Below are positions 25,086 to 33,523 of a stretch of DNA of 64,000 bases, in pieces (the stretch's first letter is position 1; each line of letters begins with the position of its first letter). The DNA is from Chloroflexota bacterium. Lineage in GTDB: Bacteria > Chloroflexota > Limnocylindria > Limnocylindrales > CSP1-4. The notes under the pieces were generated by a model. It was given only the letters and a program-made list of their open reading frames with translations. It was not told where the DNA came from and did no database searches. A program made the position numbers and the translations under genes. The DNA is taken from contig JAHBUZ010000007.1 of NCBI GenBank assembly GCA_019637815.1, positions 109,184 through 173,183 on the forward strand, written 5' to 3'.

Positions 25086-26045
25086 TCAGTCCGCCAGGTC
25101 CGCGAAGTTCGGCCAGAGCGACAGGTCGAGCTCCGGCACGATCCCCTTGAGCCGCATCACCTCCGGGCGATACAGGCGCTGGAGCAGCTCCCGACGCTCC
25201 GGCTCGAGCGGCACCTTCTCCAGCCAGGCCGCGTTGACCTCCTTGCCCGTGAGCGCCTCGGGCGGGGTCCATCGAGCGACACCGATGTGGTCGAAGGTCC
25301 GATCGAGCTGACCCTGGGTGTCCGCGTTGCAGGCCTCGAACTGGAGCACCAGCACCTGCTCGCGCGGGAACGCGTCCAGCACCCACTCCAGCTGTCGCGT
25401 GTACTCACCGCGGTGCATCGAGAGCTCCACCGACCGCCGTCCGAAGTCGAGGAAGCTCTTGGTATCCCTGTCGGGTGGCCGGTACTTCTCGAGCTGTGTG
25501 CGCCCGGAGATGTACCGGTCGATGGGATCGCGCAACATCATCACGATGCGACAGTCGGGCGCCGCCATCGACAGCATCCGGGGTGCCCACCAGAGGCTCA
25601 TGTACTGGGGCGTCTTCTCGCCCGCCTTGCCGCCCTCCGGCCGCGGGAAGAAGGTGTGGTATCGCTCGATGTCCGCCTGGGTCGGCCAGCGGTCCGCGAA
25701 GTCGTCCCAGAAGTGGATCTCCCGGATGCCCTTGCCCACGTGGATGTCCGGATGCGCGCGCAGGATCTTGAGCCAGCGGCTGGTGCCGCCCTTCTCGGCG
25801 CCCACGATGACGAAGTCCGGCGGCCCGGTGTGCCAGCCGGGCGGACACTCGGGGACCTCCGGCCGCGGCTGGGCACCCATGGGATGCTCCTTGCCGTCCG
25901 TGCCGATGACGACGATGCGACCCTGGGCATCCCGGATGGGGCGTCCCGTGCGGCGCGCCAGCTCCCGCCGTGCATCCAGCTCCAGGGCCTGTGCCCGCTT
26001 CTGGGCGGCCTTCACGGTGCGTTTGATGCGTGGCGTCAGGGACAT
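25086..26045 (-). CDS. Sulfotransferase domain protein
   Basis: 319 residues. The 5'-phosphosulfate-binding loop is FVIVGAEKGGTSRWLKIL and the 3'-phosphate region is RIVMMLRDPIDRYISG, matching PAPS-dependent sulfotransferases of the heparan/NodH type. A basic N-terminus (TPRIKRTVKAAQKRAQALELDARRE region) replaces the usual membrane anchor. It probably sulfates a glycan or lipid with PAPS in the cytosol; the acceptor is unknown. The ATG at 26045 is preceded by GAGG. It follows the P1 peptidase on the same strand by 61 bp. Confidence 0.88.
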   Translation of the reverse strand: MSLTPRIKRTVKAAQKRAQALELDARRELARRTGRPIRDAQGRIVVIGTDGKEHPMGAQPRPEVPECPPGWHTGPPDFVIVGAEKGGTSRWLKILRAHPDIHVGKGIREIHFWDDFADRWPTQADIERYHTFFPRPEGGKAGEKTPQYMSLWWAPRMLSMAAPDCRIVMMLRDPIDRYISGRTQLEKYRPPDRDTKSFLDFGRRSVELSMHRGEYTRQLEWVLDAFPREQVLVLQFEACNADTQGQLDRTFDHIGVARWTPPEALTGKEVNAAWLEKVPLEPERRELLQRLYRPEVMRLKGIVPELDLSLWPNFADLAD

Positions 26046-26106
26046 CCGGACCTCGGCACTGTGGGTCAGCAGGATGCCGACGGCGACGGCGACCCTGGCC
26101 CGGCCA

Positions 26107-27324
26107 TCACCCCGCGGCGGTCGGTGGATCGATGGCTTCCAGCATGGTATCCCAAGCACGAACGAGGTCCCGCAGCCGGTCGTGGGGCAGCGCATGTGCC
26201 GTGATGCCATCGCGGCCGGTCATGGTGCGCGCCGCGATGAGCGCGTTCGCGATGGCCTCCTCGGTCGCGTCCACCGTGGCCACGAAAAGCCGGCTCATCC
26301 ACGCATCCACGACCCCCGTGAGCGAGCGGGTGAACGGCTGCCCCTCGGCATCATCGACCGCGGACAGGCCGCGGTTGCCCGTCGCGAAGGCCAGGAACAG
26401 GTCGCCGCTCGAATGGGCGGCCGTGCCACCGACCCGCGCGATACCCAGGCCCGCTCGCTGCGCGAGCCGCTCGCACTGGAGCGGCAGGAGCGGCGCATCG
26501 GTGGCCACGATGACGATGATGGAGCCGCTCCCTGCCTCGGGCCCTGGTCGGCCGGCAGGAGCCGGCGTGGGGTCGTCCCATGCGCTGGGCACCTCGCGCG
26601 CGGGGATGGCGCGGCCCACCGGGATGCCCCCGAGCGCGAGCCGGTCGCGGGATCCGTAGTTCGCCTGGACCAGCACGCCCACGGTCCAGCCGCCCTCGTC
26701 CGCCGGCAGCACCCGGGACGACGTCCCGATACCGCCCTTGAACTCGTGGCAGATCATGCCCGTGCCGCCACCCACGTTGCCCTCGTCGACCGGCCCGTCG
26801 GCGGCCGCATCGAGCGCCGCGAAGAGGTGTTCCGGGCGGACGTGCTGGCCATCGAGGTCGCTCAGCCGGCCGTCATACGTCTCGCCGACCACGGGCAGCG
26901 CCCAGTGGCCGTCCGACGGCGCGCCGCGCCGGACACCCGCGGTGATGAGCGCGTCCCGCACCACCCCCACGCTGTGGGTGTTGGTGATGGCGATGGGTGT
27001 CGTGAGCATGCCGCTCTCGCGGACCCACTCGAGCCCGGTCAGCTCGCCGTTGCCGTTGAGCCGGTGGCAGCCCGCGAAGAACGACTCCCCGAATGGCTCG
27101 CCCGGCGGCAGGATGACCGTGACCCCGGTGCGCACGGGCCCCTGGCCGACGACGAGCGGGCCATCCCCGTCGATGAGTGTCGTGTGGCCGACGCGGACAC
27201 CGGCCACGTCCGTGATCGCGTTCCAGCGACCCGTGGGCAGGTCGCCGATGCGCACCCCCAGGTCGCGGGCCCGCGGTGGTCGGGCTGGGTCGTGATCGGA
27301 CGGGGAGGTCGGGGCTGCATCCAT
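26107..27324 (-). CDS. P1 family peptidase (DmpA-type aminopeptidase/D-esterase)
   Basis: 405 residues. Ntn-hydrolase-like enzyme that is autocleaved into alpha and beta chains and hydrolyses N-terminal D- or L-residues. Family signatures: ITDVAGVRVGHTTL at the N-terminus, ITNTHSVGVVRDA, NVGGGTGMICHEFKGGIGTSSR containing the autocleavage/nucleophile Ser region, and GSIIVIVATDAPLLPLQC. The ATG at 27324 was chosen because a TACGAT box lies exactly 7 nt upstream; ATG 27333 would overlap that box. It is divergent from the DsbA-like gene. Confidence 0.92.
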   Translation of the reverse strand: MDAAPTSPSDHDPARPPRARDLGVRIGDLPTGRWNAITDVAGVRVGHTTLIDGDGPLVVGQGPVRTGVTVILPPGEPFGESFFAGCHRLNGNGELTGLEWVRESGMLTTPIAITNTHSVGVVRDALITAGVRRGAPSDGHWALPVVGETYDGRLSDLDGQHVRPEHLFAALDAAADGPVDEGNVGGGTGMICHEFKGGIGTSSRVLPADEGGWTVGVLVQANYGSRDRLALGGIPVGRAIPAREVPSAWDDPTPAPAGRPGPEAGSGSIIVIVATDAPLLPLQCERLAQRAGLGIARVGGTAAHSSGDLFLAFATGNRGLSAVDDAEGQPFTRSLTGVVDAWMSRLFVATVDATEEAIANALIAARTMTGRDGITAHALPHDRLRDLVRAWDTMLEAIDPPTAAG

Positions 27325-27331
27325 GCGCCGC

Positions 27332-27337
27332 ATCGTA
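27332..27337 (-). promoter_or_regulatory. -10 box TACGAT, leaderless promoter of the P1 peptidase
   Basis: Minus-strand TACGAT 7 nt before the ATG at 27324; no ribosome binding site between. Confidence 0.45.
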
Positions 27338-27410
27338 TGGCGGGTCAGGACCGCGTGTCAGGCCCGACCGCGGCGGACCCGGTCCCGACGCCCCTCGTCG
27401 GGGACATCGG

Positions 27411-27416
27411 TACCAT
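27411..27416 (+). promoter_or_regulatory. -10 box TACCAT, leaderless promoter of the DsbA-like gene
   Basis: TACCAT lies 6 nt before the ATG at 27423 with no ribosome binding site. Confidence 0.5.
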
Positions 27417-27422
27417 CCCGGC

Positions 27423-28229
27423 ATGGAACGCCCATCGACGCGCCTCGGCGCCATGTCCATCGCCATGCTGCTGCTGCTCGCGCTCGCGGGCACGGCGCTC
27501 GCGCAGGGGCCGTCTCCCGTCGCCACGACGGGTCCCGGCACGACGCAGCCCGCGGCCACCGAGGTGCCCCTGCCGGACCTGACCATGGCGCCGCTCGTGA
27601 CGCTGCCCCCGGTGCGTCCCGCGAACGTCGTGCGGGACGTGCCGACCGATGGACAGTCCCTGGGCGCAGCGGATGCGCCCGTGGTCATCGAGGTCTATGA
27701 GGACTTCCAGTGCCCGTACTGCCAGCGCTTCACGTTCCTCGTGGAACCGGACCTCGTGGAGACCTGGGTCCGGCCCGGTCACGCCCGCCTGGTGTTCCGT
27801 GACTTCGCGTTCCTCGGCGAGGAGTCGCGGTGGGCGGCCGTCGCGGCACGGCTGGCAGCCGAGCAGGACCGCTTCTGGCCGTTCCATGACCTGCTGTTCG
27901 CGAACCTGCTCGGCGAGAACGTCGGCAGCTACACCCCGGACCGACTGCTGCTCATGGGCCGCATGGCCGGCCTGGACATGGAGCCGTTCATCGAGGGCCT
28001 CCAGGTACCCGCGGCGCGCGAGCGGTGGGCAGCCATCGAGGCGGACGTCCGGAACGCGAACGCCACGCGTGGTGTGAACGCGACGCCGACCGTGTTCGTG
28101 AACGGCGTCCGCGTGGCGAGCCCGGACCTCCAGACCATCGATGCGGCGATCCGGGCAGCGCTCGCAGGCTCGGGCGGACCGAGCGACCAGGGACCCGGAG
28201 CGTCGGCGGCTCCGGCGCCCGCACCCTGA
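27423..28229 (+). CDS. DsbA family thioredoxin-fold protein, exported
   Basis: 268 residues. Signal peptide MSIAMLLLLALAGTALAQ (residues ~11-28), a Pro/Thr linker, then a DsbA/thioredoxin domain with active site CPYC (97-100) in YEDFQCPYC and the cis-Pro segment NATPTVFVNG (Pro222). This DSBA-type fold with an inserted helical domain resembles BdbD/DsbA thiol-disulfide oxidoreductases of Gram-positive-like bacteria. It should form or isomerise disulfides in secreted proteins; several secreted proteins of the window have paired cysteines. The response regulator gene follows after 16 bp, so the two are probably cotranscribed. Confidence 0.92.
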   Translation: MERPSTRLGAMSIAMLLLLALAGTALAQGPSPVATTGPGTTQPAATEVPLPDLTMAPLVTLPPVRPANVVRDVPTDGQSLGAADAPVVIEVYEDFQCPYCQRFTFLVEPDLVETWVRPGHARLVFRDFAFLGEESRWAAVAARLAAEQDRFWPFHDLLFANLLGENVGSYTPDRLLLMGRMAGLDMEPFIEGLQVPAARERWAAIEADVRNANATRGVNATPTVFVNGVRVASPDLQTIDAAIRAALAGSGGPSDQGPGASAAPAPAP

Positions 28230-28245
28230 CATCGGGCGGCCGACC

Positions 28246-28914
28246 ATGCGCATCGTGGTGGTCGAGGACGACGAGCGCATCAGCGCGTTCGTGGCACGTG
28301 GGCTGGGCGCCCAGGGCCACCAGGTGTCCGTCGCCATGACGGGCGCGGACGGCATCGTGCTCGCCTCGGAGCCGGACGTGGACCTCGTGATCCTCGACCT
28401 GGGTCTGCCCGATATCGACGGCGTGGATGTGCTCTCGCAGCTGCGCCGGACGCGGGGTGTGCCGCCGGTCCTCGTGCTCACCGCCCGGGACGCGATCGCG
28501 GACAAGGTGGAGGTCCTCGACCGGGGCGCGGATGACTACCTGACCAAGCCGTTCGCGCTCGATGAGCTCCTCGCGCGGGTCCGGGTCCTCGCGCGACGAT
28601 CCGACCAGCCGACCGCGAACCGCCTCGAGCGGGCCGGCCTGGTGCTCGACCTGGGTGCCCGACGCGCCACCCGGGATGGTCGGGTCATCGACCTGTCCAC
28701 GCGCGAGTTCGCGCTGCTCGCCTACCTCATGCGCAACCCCGGCCAGGTGCTGTCACGGGTCCAGATCCTCGCCGCGGTGTGGGAGTACGACTTCGACCCC
28801 CTGTCGAACGTGGTGGATGTGTACGTGCGCTACCTGCGACGCAAGATCGATCGCGAGGACGAGGAGTCGCTCATCGAGACGGTGCGTGGCGCGGGCTACC
28901 GGTTCCGCGCCTGA
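28246..28914 (+). CDS. OmpR/PhoB family response regulator
   Basis: 222 residues. Receiver domain: acidic pocket VVEDDE, phosphoacceptor Asp51 in VILDLGLPDIDG, Thr79 in LVLTARD and Lys101 in YLTKPF. C-terminal winged helix: LSTREFALLAYLMRNPGQVLSR, VDVYVRYLRRKID and TVRGAGYRF. Such regulators bind direct repeats ~11 bp apart; three such sites are seen nearby (30144, 35762, 39846). The likely partner histidine kinase is at 30196-31617 on the other strand. The last 19 bp overlap the convergent REC-only gene. Confidence 0.96.
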   Translation: MRIVVVEDDERISAFVARGLGAQGHQVSVAMTGADGIVLASEPDVDLVILDLGLPDIDGVDVLSQLRRTRGVPPVLVLTARDAIADKVEVLDRGADDYLTKPFALDELLARVRVLARRSDQPTANRLERAGLVLDLGARRATRDGRVIDLSTREFALLAYLMRNPGQVLSRVQILAAVWEYDFDPLSNVVDVYVRYLRRKIDREDEESLIETVRGAGYRFRA

Positions 28915-29327
28915 GCCCAGCCGCCGATGACCGCCAGCAGCTCGGCGTAGGCGAACGGCTTGGTCATCACCCGGTCCACGCCCGCAGCCACCGCCGCGCG
29001 CCGGAGCACCTCGTCATCACGAGCCGTCAGCAGCAGCACGGGCGTCACGTCACCCTCCGCCCGACGACCCCGGCACACCTCGATGCCATCCATGCCCGGC
29101 AGCATCAGGTCCAGCACGACCGCTGACCAGCCACCCTCCGCCCATCGGGCGAGCCCCGCGGGCCCATCGTCCGCGATCGCCACCTGGTAGCCGGCCAGCC
29201 GGAGACCCCGTTCGAGCACGCCCGCCACGGGCTCGTCATCCTCGATGACCAGGATGCGCAGGGATGCGTCGTCCACGTCGTGGGGCGCAGGGACCACCGG
29301 CTGCCGGGGACGGTCGTCACCGGTCAT
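28896..29327 (-). CDS. Stand-alone receiver (REC) domain protein
   Basis: 143 residues with no output domain. ILVIEDDEPVAGVLERGLRLAGY, phosphoacceptor Asp73 in VVLDLMLPGMDG, Thr in LLLTARD and Lys123 in MTKPFAYAELL show a complete phosphorylation site. A 20-residue N-terminal tail precedes it. Single-domain receivers act as phosphate sinks, relays or protein-protein switches. It is convergent with, and overlaps by 19 bp, the OmpR-type gene, and is followed upstream by the secreted repeat protein. Confidence 0.9.
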   Translation of the reverse strand: MTGDDRPRQPVVPAPHDVDDASLRILVIEDDEPVAGVLERGLRLAGYQVAIADDGPAGLARWAEGGWSAVVLDLMLPGMDGIEVCRGRRAEGDVTPVLLLTARDDEVLRRAAVAAGVDRVMTKPFAYAELLAVIGGWAQARNR

Positions 29328-29354
29328 GGCGGTCCGGGCCTCCAGAGGGCCCGC

Positions 29355-30089
29355 TCACAGACCGGCGCACTGGTCCTCCATGTCGCCCTCCACGACGTTC
29401 GCGGACCCGGTGGGCGGTGGCTCGTTGGCCTGGCACTGGAGGTTCCCGCCGATGACGTTGCCGGTGATGACCAGCCCGCCCAGGCTGCGCTCGACCTGGA
29501 GGTCGCCGCCGATGGTGTTGTCCAGCGCGACCAGCGGTCCGGCCTGGTCCTCCCACTGGAGGTTCCCCTCGACGCGCGACCCGCGGACGGTCGAGCTGTC
29601 ACCGTCCTCCACCTGGACATCGCCCCCCACGCGCGACACGATGAGGGTGACGTCGGCGGCACCCTCCGCCTGGATGTCGCCGTCCACGGTGATGTCGGTC
29701 GCATGGAGCACGGCACCCGACCGGACCCGCAGGTTGCCCGTGACGACGATGCCCACGAGGGTGCACGTCGTGCCGGCCACGACCTCCAACTCCTCCACGA
29801 CCAGCGGGAGCAGGGATGGCTCGGGCAGCGTGGGCGGCAGGACCGGCGATCCGGCGGGCGACGCGGCAGCCAGAGTGATGCAGGGTGATCCCGCGGAGAC
29901 CAGCGAGGGCGCAGGGCCCGGCGGTGTCATCGACGGCACGACCCCGGAAGGGCCCGGGTCGGGCGATGGGATGCCCTGGGCAGCGACGGGCACCGCGGCC
30001 GAGCCGACGGCTGCGACGACGAGCGCCGCGAGCGCGAGGGTACGAGCGTGGCCTCGGATGCCGCGCGGCGATGATGCGACGGTGGTCAT
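29355..30089 (-). CDS. Secreted protein with ~22-residue GNLQ/GDLQ beta-helix repeats
   Basis: 244 residues. The ATG at 30089 has GGAGG 9 nt upstream. A signal peptide (LALAALVVAAVGSAAVPVAAQG) and Pro/Ser linker are followed by a repeat domain (~100-235): GNLRV, GDIQAEG, GDVQVED, GNLQWED, GDLQVER, GNLQCQ at ~20-23 residue spacing, with DNTIGG and GNVIGG turns. This pattern fits a small right-handed beta-helix, similar in spirit to bactofilins but exported. Two Cys near CITL and TTCTLVG and two near the C-terminus (LQCQ, DQCAG) may pair. Upstream is the first of three 11-bp repeat operator sites, so it is a candidate target of the OmpR-type regulator. Confidence 0.78.
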   Translation of the reverse strand: MTTVASSPRGIRGHARTLALAALVVAAVGSAAVPVAAQGIPSPDPGPSGVVPSMTPPGPAPSLVSAGSPCITLAAASPAGSPVLPPTLPEPSLLPLVVEELEVVAGTTCTLVGIVVTGNLRVRSGAVLHATDITVDGDIQAEGAADVTLIVSRVGGDVQVEDGDSSTVRGSRVEGNLQWEDQAGPLVALDNTIGGDLQVERSLGGLVITGNVIGGNLQCQANEPPPTGSANVVEGDMEDQCAGL

Positions 30090-30143
30090 CGGCTGGTCCT
30101 CCGTGATCGACGGGTCTGTCGCGATGAGCCTGTCGCGGGCGGG

Positions 30144-30181
30144 TGAGGGCAGGGTGAGCAGCCGATGAGAGCGTCCTCATG
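30144..30181 (-). promoter_or_regulatory. Candidate OmpR-type box A (three 11-bp repeats plus inverted core)
   Basis: TGAG occurs at 30144, 30155 and 30166, exactly 11 bp apart. The last repeat is part of CGATGAGAGCGTCCTCATG (30163-30181), identical over 19 bp to 39865-39883. It lies 55-92 bp upstream of the secreted repeat protein gene (30089). Confidence 0.65.
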
Positions 30182-30195
30182 CGCCATGCGCACGC

Positions 30196-31617
30196 TCACG
30201 CGTCGGTGACCTGCCCCACCCGACGCCCTCGCGACGCCACCGATGGCATCCGGAGCGGCACCCGGATGGTCATCCGCGTCCCACCACCCGGGCGTGCGGC
30301 CGGCTCGATGGCACCGCCATGCCCCTCCACGATGGCCAGCGCGATGGACAGCCCCAGGCCCGCGCCGCTCTGACGCCGACCCCGAGCACGGTCACCACGC
30401 CGGAACCGGTCGAACATGTGGGGCAGGATGTCGGACGGGATGCCGGGTCCCTCGTCGTCCGCCACGATGACCAGCCAGCCACCATCGAGTCGGGCAGCCA
30501 GGTCGACGGGAGCGCCCACGGGGCTGAACTTGGCCGCGTTGTCCATCACGATCATGATCGCCTGCTCCATGCGCTCGGCATCGATCCGCGCGAGACCCTG
30601 CGCATCGAGCTGGGCGACGAGGGTGACGCTGCGCTCCCGGCACAGGACCTCCGCGCGCGCCGCCACGTCCGCGAGCCACGGCTCGAGCTCCACCTCGCGC
30701 GGCTCGAGGGGGACGGATCCCGCGTCCGAGCGGGCGAGGAACAGCAGATCCTCCACGAGACGGGTCATCCGCTCCGACTCGGCCACGATGTCCCGGAGGA
30801 CCGGCTCATGGGCACAGTCCGGGGGCCCCATGGCGAGGCCCACCTCGGCATTGCCCCGAAGCACCGTGAGCGGCGTCCGGAGCTCGTGCGATGCGTCGGC
30901 GATGAGGTCGGTCCGCGCACGCAGGGCATCCCGCAGCCGATCCGCGGTCGCCTGCTGGGCGGCGGTGAGCGTCTGGAGCTCCCGCAGGGTCCGCAGCGCC
31001 ACGAGCATGATGGCGATGCCCGCGATGGTCACGAGGGTCAGGATGAGCACCATCACCACGGTGGCCGTGGTGGTCGCGGACTCGACGTTGGCGAGGGCAC
31101 TCGCGGACCGCTCCTCGCCCAGCCGGGCGAGGGCCTCCGCCTGCCGCTGGAGTGTCGCGAGGTCGATGAGCCCCTGGTCGCTCGCCGCGTCGAACGCGTC
31201 GACATCGGTCTCGAACAGGTCCAGGGCCGGCCGGAAGGCGGCGTGATACGCGACGGCCATCGCGCGCAGGTCCTCGATCCGGATGAGTCCCGCGTCGATG
31301 TCCACGGTCGCCAGCTGGTCGATGGACTCCAGCAGCGACGCGTACGCCGTGTCGAAGTGCTCGAGCGCGGCACGCGTGGGCCCGGAGAACACGAGGTTGC
31401 GCTGGTACTGGCGCACCTCGAGCACCGCGATGAGCACGTCCTCCGCCCGGTCCTCGAGCGCGATGTCCGTGCGCACGGCCCGATCGGCCACATCGCCCAC
31501 GCCCCGGGTCAGCAGCAGCGCCGCGACCGATGCGATGGCGACGGCGACGAGGAGCCCCGTCAGGACGACGACGAGGACCCGCCAGGGTCGTCGCGAGAGC
31601 GGCTCGGCGCTGGTCAT
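30196..31617 (-). CDS. Sensor histidine kinase
   Basis: 473 residues. Membrane helix 1 at ~13-36, an extracytoplasmic helical sensor of ~145 residues (~40-183), membrane helix 2 at ~186-208, then a linker and kinase core. H-box His244 in SHELRTPLT, N-box Asn360 in MDNAAKFSP, G1 box DEGPGIP and G2 box GAGLGLS are intact, so it should autophosphorylate. The helical sensor (DRAEDVLIAVLEVRQYQRN) resembles CHASE3/four-helix bundle sensors. The ATG at 31617 overlaps the stop of the Pro/Thr-rich protein (ATGA). Likely partner: the OmpR-type regulator at 28246. Confidence 0.95.
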   Translation of the reverse strand: MTSAEPLSRRPWRVLVVVLTGLLVAVAIASVAALLLTRGVGDVADRAVRTDIALEDRAEDVLIAVLEVRQYQRNLVFSGPTRAALEHFDTAYASLLESIDQLATVDIDAGLIRIEDLRAMAVAYHAAFRPALDLFETDVDAFDAASDQGLIDLATLQRQAEALARLGEERSASALANVESATTTATVVMVLILTLVTIAGIAIMLVALRTLRELQTLTAAQQATADRLRDALRARTDLIADASHELRTPLTVLRGNAEVGLAMGPPDCAHEPVLRDIVAESERMTRLVEDLLFLARSDAGSVPLEPREVELEPWLADVAARAEVLCRERSVTLVAQLDAQGLARIDAERMEQAIMIVMDNAAKFSPVGAPVDLAARLDGGWLVIVADDEGPGIPSDILPHMFDRFRRGDRARGRRQSGAGLGLSIALAIVEGHGGAIEPAARPGGGTRMTIRVPLRMPSVASRGRRVGQVTDA

Positions 31618-32531
31618 GCGGGGTCGCGGATCCCGGGGCCGCGGCCGGCGATCATGCGCGGCATCGCCCCCGAGCCACGCGGGAAGGTGAGCTCGATGTC
31701 GACCTCCGTGACGCCGTCGTCGCGCTCGATCTGGATCCGCACCTCGCGCCGGCCCCGGTTCGCCTCGATCCCCCACTCGTCATCGTCGAGCTCCACGTTG
31801 CCCACCCGCCAGCCGTGCGTCCGCAGCACCTGGCGATAGTGTCGCCGGACGCGGTCGACCGAGGCGGACGTCCGATACGACAGCTCCAGCTCCACGAGAC
31901 CATCATCGGTCTCCTGGGACCGCCCCACGAGACGCGAGCCCGGGAACCGGGGGAGGTCGCTCGGGTCGCCGGGTCGGGGGGTGACCCGGGGCGTGGCTCG
32001 CGGGGTCGGGGTCGGGGTCGGCCGTGGCGTGACCCGGGGTGTCGGGCGGGGGGTGATACGGGGTGTCGGCCGAGGGGTCCGGGTCGCCGTGGGGGCCGGC
32101 GTCGCCGTGGGGGCCGGCGGCGTCGGCGATGGGGGATCGCTGGGTGCATCGGTCGGGGCCGGCGTCGGCCGGTCGGTCGCCGGCGGCGGCGTGGGTGGCA
32201 GCGTCGGGACGGGGGTCGGCTCGGCCGTCGGCGGCGCGGTCGGCGGTGCCACCGTGGGGTCGAGCGTGGACCCGGGGGTGGGCGCCGTGGTCACCAGCGG
32301 GCTGGGCGACGGCGTGGTCGTCGTGACCGGCGCGTCGGTGACGTCCGGCGAGGGGAGCAGCGACTCGGTCGGCTCCCGGGCCACACCACCCAGGGTGAGG
32401 ATCGCGAGGACCAGGGCGAGGATCGCGAGCCCCGCCAGCAGGGCCACGATCGGCACGAGCATCGATCCGGCCGTGGGCGGGTCCACGGGACGACGAGGGC
32501 CGCGTGTCGTGCCTTGCGCCATGTGGCTCAT
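31614..32531 (-). CDS. Single-pass membrane protein with long Pro/Thr linker and C-terminal domain
   Basis: 305 residues, function unknown. Short cytosolic N-terminus, one membrane helix (VPIVALLAGLAILALVLAILTL), then ~140 residues almost entirely Pro, Thr, Ala and Arg with repeated TPRPTPR/TPAPT units (roughly 55-195), and a C-terminal ~105-residue domain (PRFPGSRLVGRSQETDDG, VRRHYRQVLRTHGWRVG, REVRIQIERDDGVTEVDIEL) that should lie outside the cell. The linker could span the cell wall. The ATG at 32531 overlaps the kinase stop by 4 bp (ATGA) and its own stop overlaps the histidine kinase in the same way, so expression is tightly coupled to both kinases. Confidence 0.78.
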   Translation of the reverse strand: MSHMAQGTTRGPRRPVDPPTAGSMLVPIVALLAGLAILALVLAILTLGGVAREPTESLLPSPDVTDAPVTTTTPSPSPLVTTAPTPGSTLDPTVAPPTAPPTAEPTPVPTLPPTPPPATDRPTPAPTDAPSDPPSPTPPAPTATPAPTATRTPRPTPRITPRPTPRVTPRPTPTPTPRATPRVTPRPGDPSDLPRFPGSRLVGRSQETDDGLVELELSYRTSASVDRVRRHYRQVLRTHGWRVGNVELDDDEWGIEANRGRREVRIQIERDDGVTEVDIELTFPRGSGAMPRMIAGRGPGIRDPA

Positions 32532-33523
32532 CGTCCGTGGGCCGTCCCGGACCGATCGGCCAGGGGCGCATCGGTGCCGGCCGGCAGCCACGCGGCGAGA
32601 CCTGCGCTGAGCTCGTCGACCGAGGGCCGTCGTCCGGGCTCGGGCTCCAGGCACGCATCCACCAGCGCCGCCAGCCCATGCGGGAGTGGCCGGAGGGTGC
32701 CCAGGGCGGGTGCACGAACGGCGACCTGGGGATAGGTCCGGCCGGTGTCCTCGGTCACGTCCGTCGACCCGTGCGCACCGTCGATGGGCTCCTGGGTGTC
32801 GGATCGGTCGTCGAGGCCGCTCTCGTCGTCGGTGTCGCTTGCCTCGGGCAGCAGGTGGTCGAAGGGCCGACGTCCCGCGAGCGCCGTGTACAGCACCGCA
32901 CCGATGCCCCACACGTCCACCGCGGATGTCAGCAGCCCACCCCGGACCTGCTCGGGGGCCATGTAGTCCGCCGTCCCGGCGCCCGATCGCGCCCGCCCAG
33001 GACGTCGCACCAGGCTCAGGTCGATGAGCGTGATGCGGCCACTCTCCACGACCATGTTGGCCGGCTTGAGATCCCGATGCAGATAGCCCGATCGATGGAG
33101 GTACCCGACCACCGAGCAGAGCTGGCGGCCGAGCTCGGCGGCATCCCCGGGGTCGAGTCGTCGGCGCGCTCGGCCCGTGGGCTGGAGCAGGTGCGACAGC
33201 GTCTCACCCGCCAGCGTCTCGAGCACCACCACCGGTCGCCCATCCGCGGTCGTCACGATGTCGTAGGCGCGCACCAGGTGGGGATGGGTGAGCCGTCGGA
33301 GCAATCGTCCCTCGAGCAGCAGCATGCGTCGCGCGGACGGTTCATCGGCCCGGTCCGGGCGGAGCGTCTTGAGCACGCATCGGCTGTCCCGCTCGATGCT
33401 CCAGGCGTCATAGACGTCGAGTCGGTTGCCCCGGCTCAGGTGATCCAGCACGCGATAGCCGGGCGCCAGCAGCGAGCCCACGACAGCAGGGGCGGCGGAT
33501 GGAGCAGGGGTCATCCCGGTCAT
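32528..33523 (-). CDS. Ser/Thr protein kinase (PknB-like catalytic domain, DLS instead of DFG)
   Basis: 331 residues, cytosolic, without membrane anchor or PASTA repeats. Visible kinase motifs: ATP Lys52 in CVLKTL, HRDLKPAN (His149, Asp151, Asn156), metal-binding Asp168 in LIDLSL, APE at 189-191, and the conserved DVWGIGAVLYTALAGRRPF. The glycine loop is poor (LSRGNRLDVYD) and DFG is replaced by DLS. The main catalytic residues are kept, so activity is likely but may be altered. An acidic insert (~225-260) follows subdomain IX. It starts with ATGA over the ABC exporter stop. Coupling to a histidine kinase and an exporter is unusual. Confidence 0.9.
   Translation of the reverse strand: MTGMTPAPSAAPAVVGSLLAPGYRVLDHLSRGNRLDVYDAWSIERDSRCVLKTLRPDRADEPSARRMLLLEGRLLRRLTHPHLVRAYDIVTTADGRPVVVLETLAGETLSHLLQPTGRARRRLDPGDAAELGRQLCSVVGYLHRSGYLHRDLKPANMVVESGRITLIDLSLVRRPGRARSGAGTADYMAPEQVRGGLLTSAVDVWGIGAVLYTALAGRRPFDHLLPEASDTDDESGLDDRSDTQEPIDGAHGSTDVTEDTGRTYPQVAVRAPALGTLRPLPHGLAALVDACLEPEPGRRPSVDELSAGLAAWLPAGTDAPLADRSGTAHGR

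Noticed and set aside
31970..32110. Dense G-runs on the plus strand as a G-quadruplex cluster
   Set aside because: They are the complement of the Pro/Thr/Arg codons of the linker protein and are explained by coding repeats.
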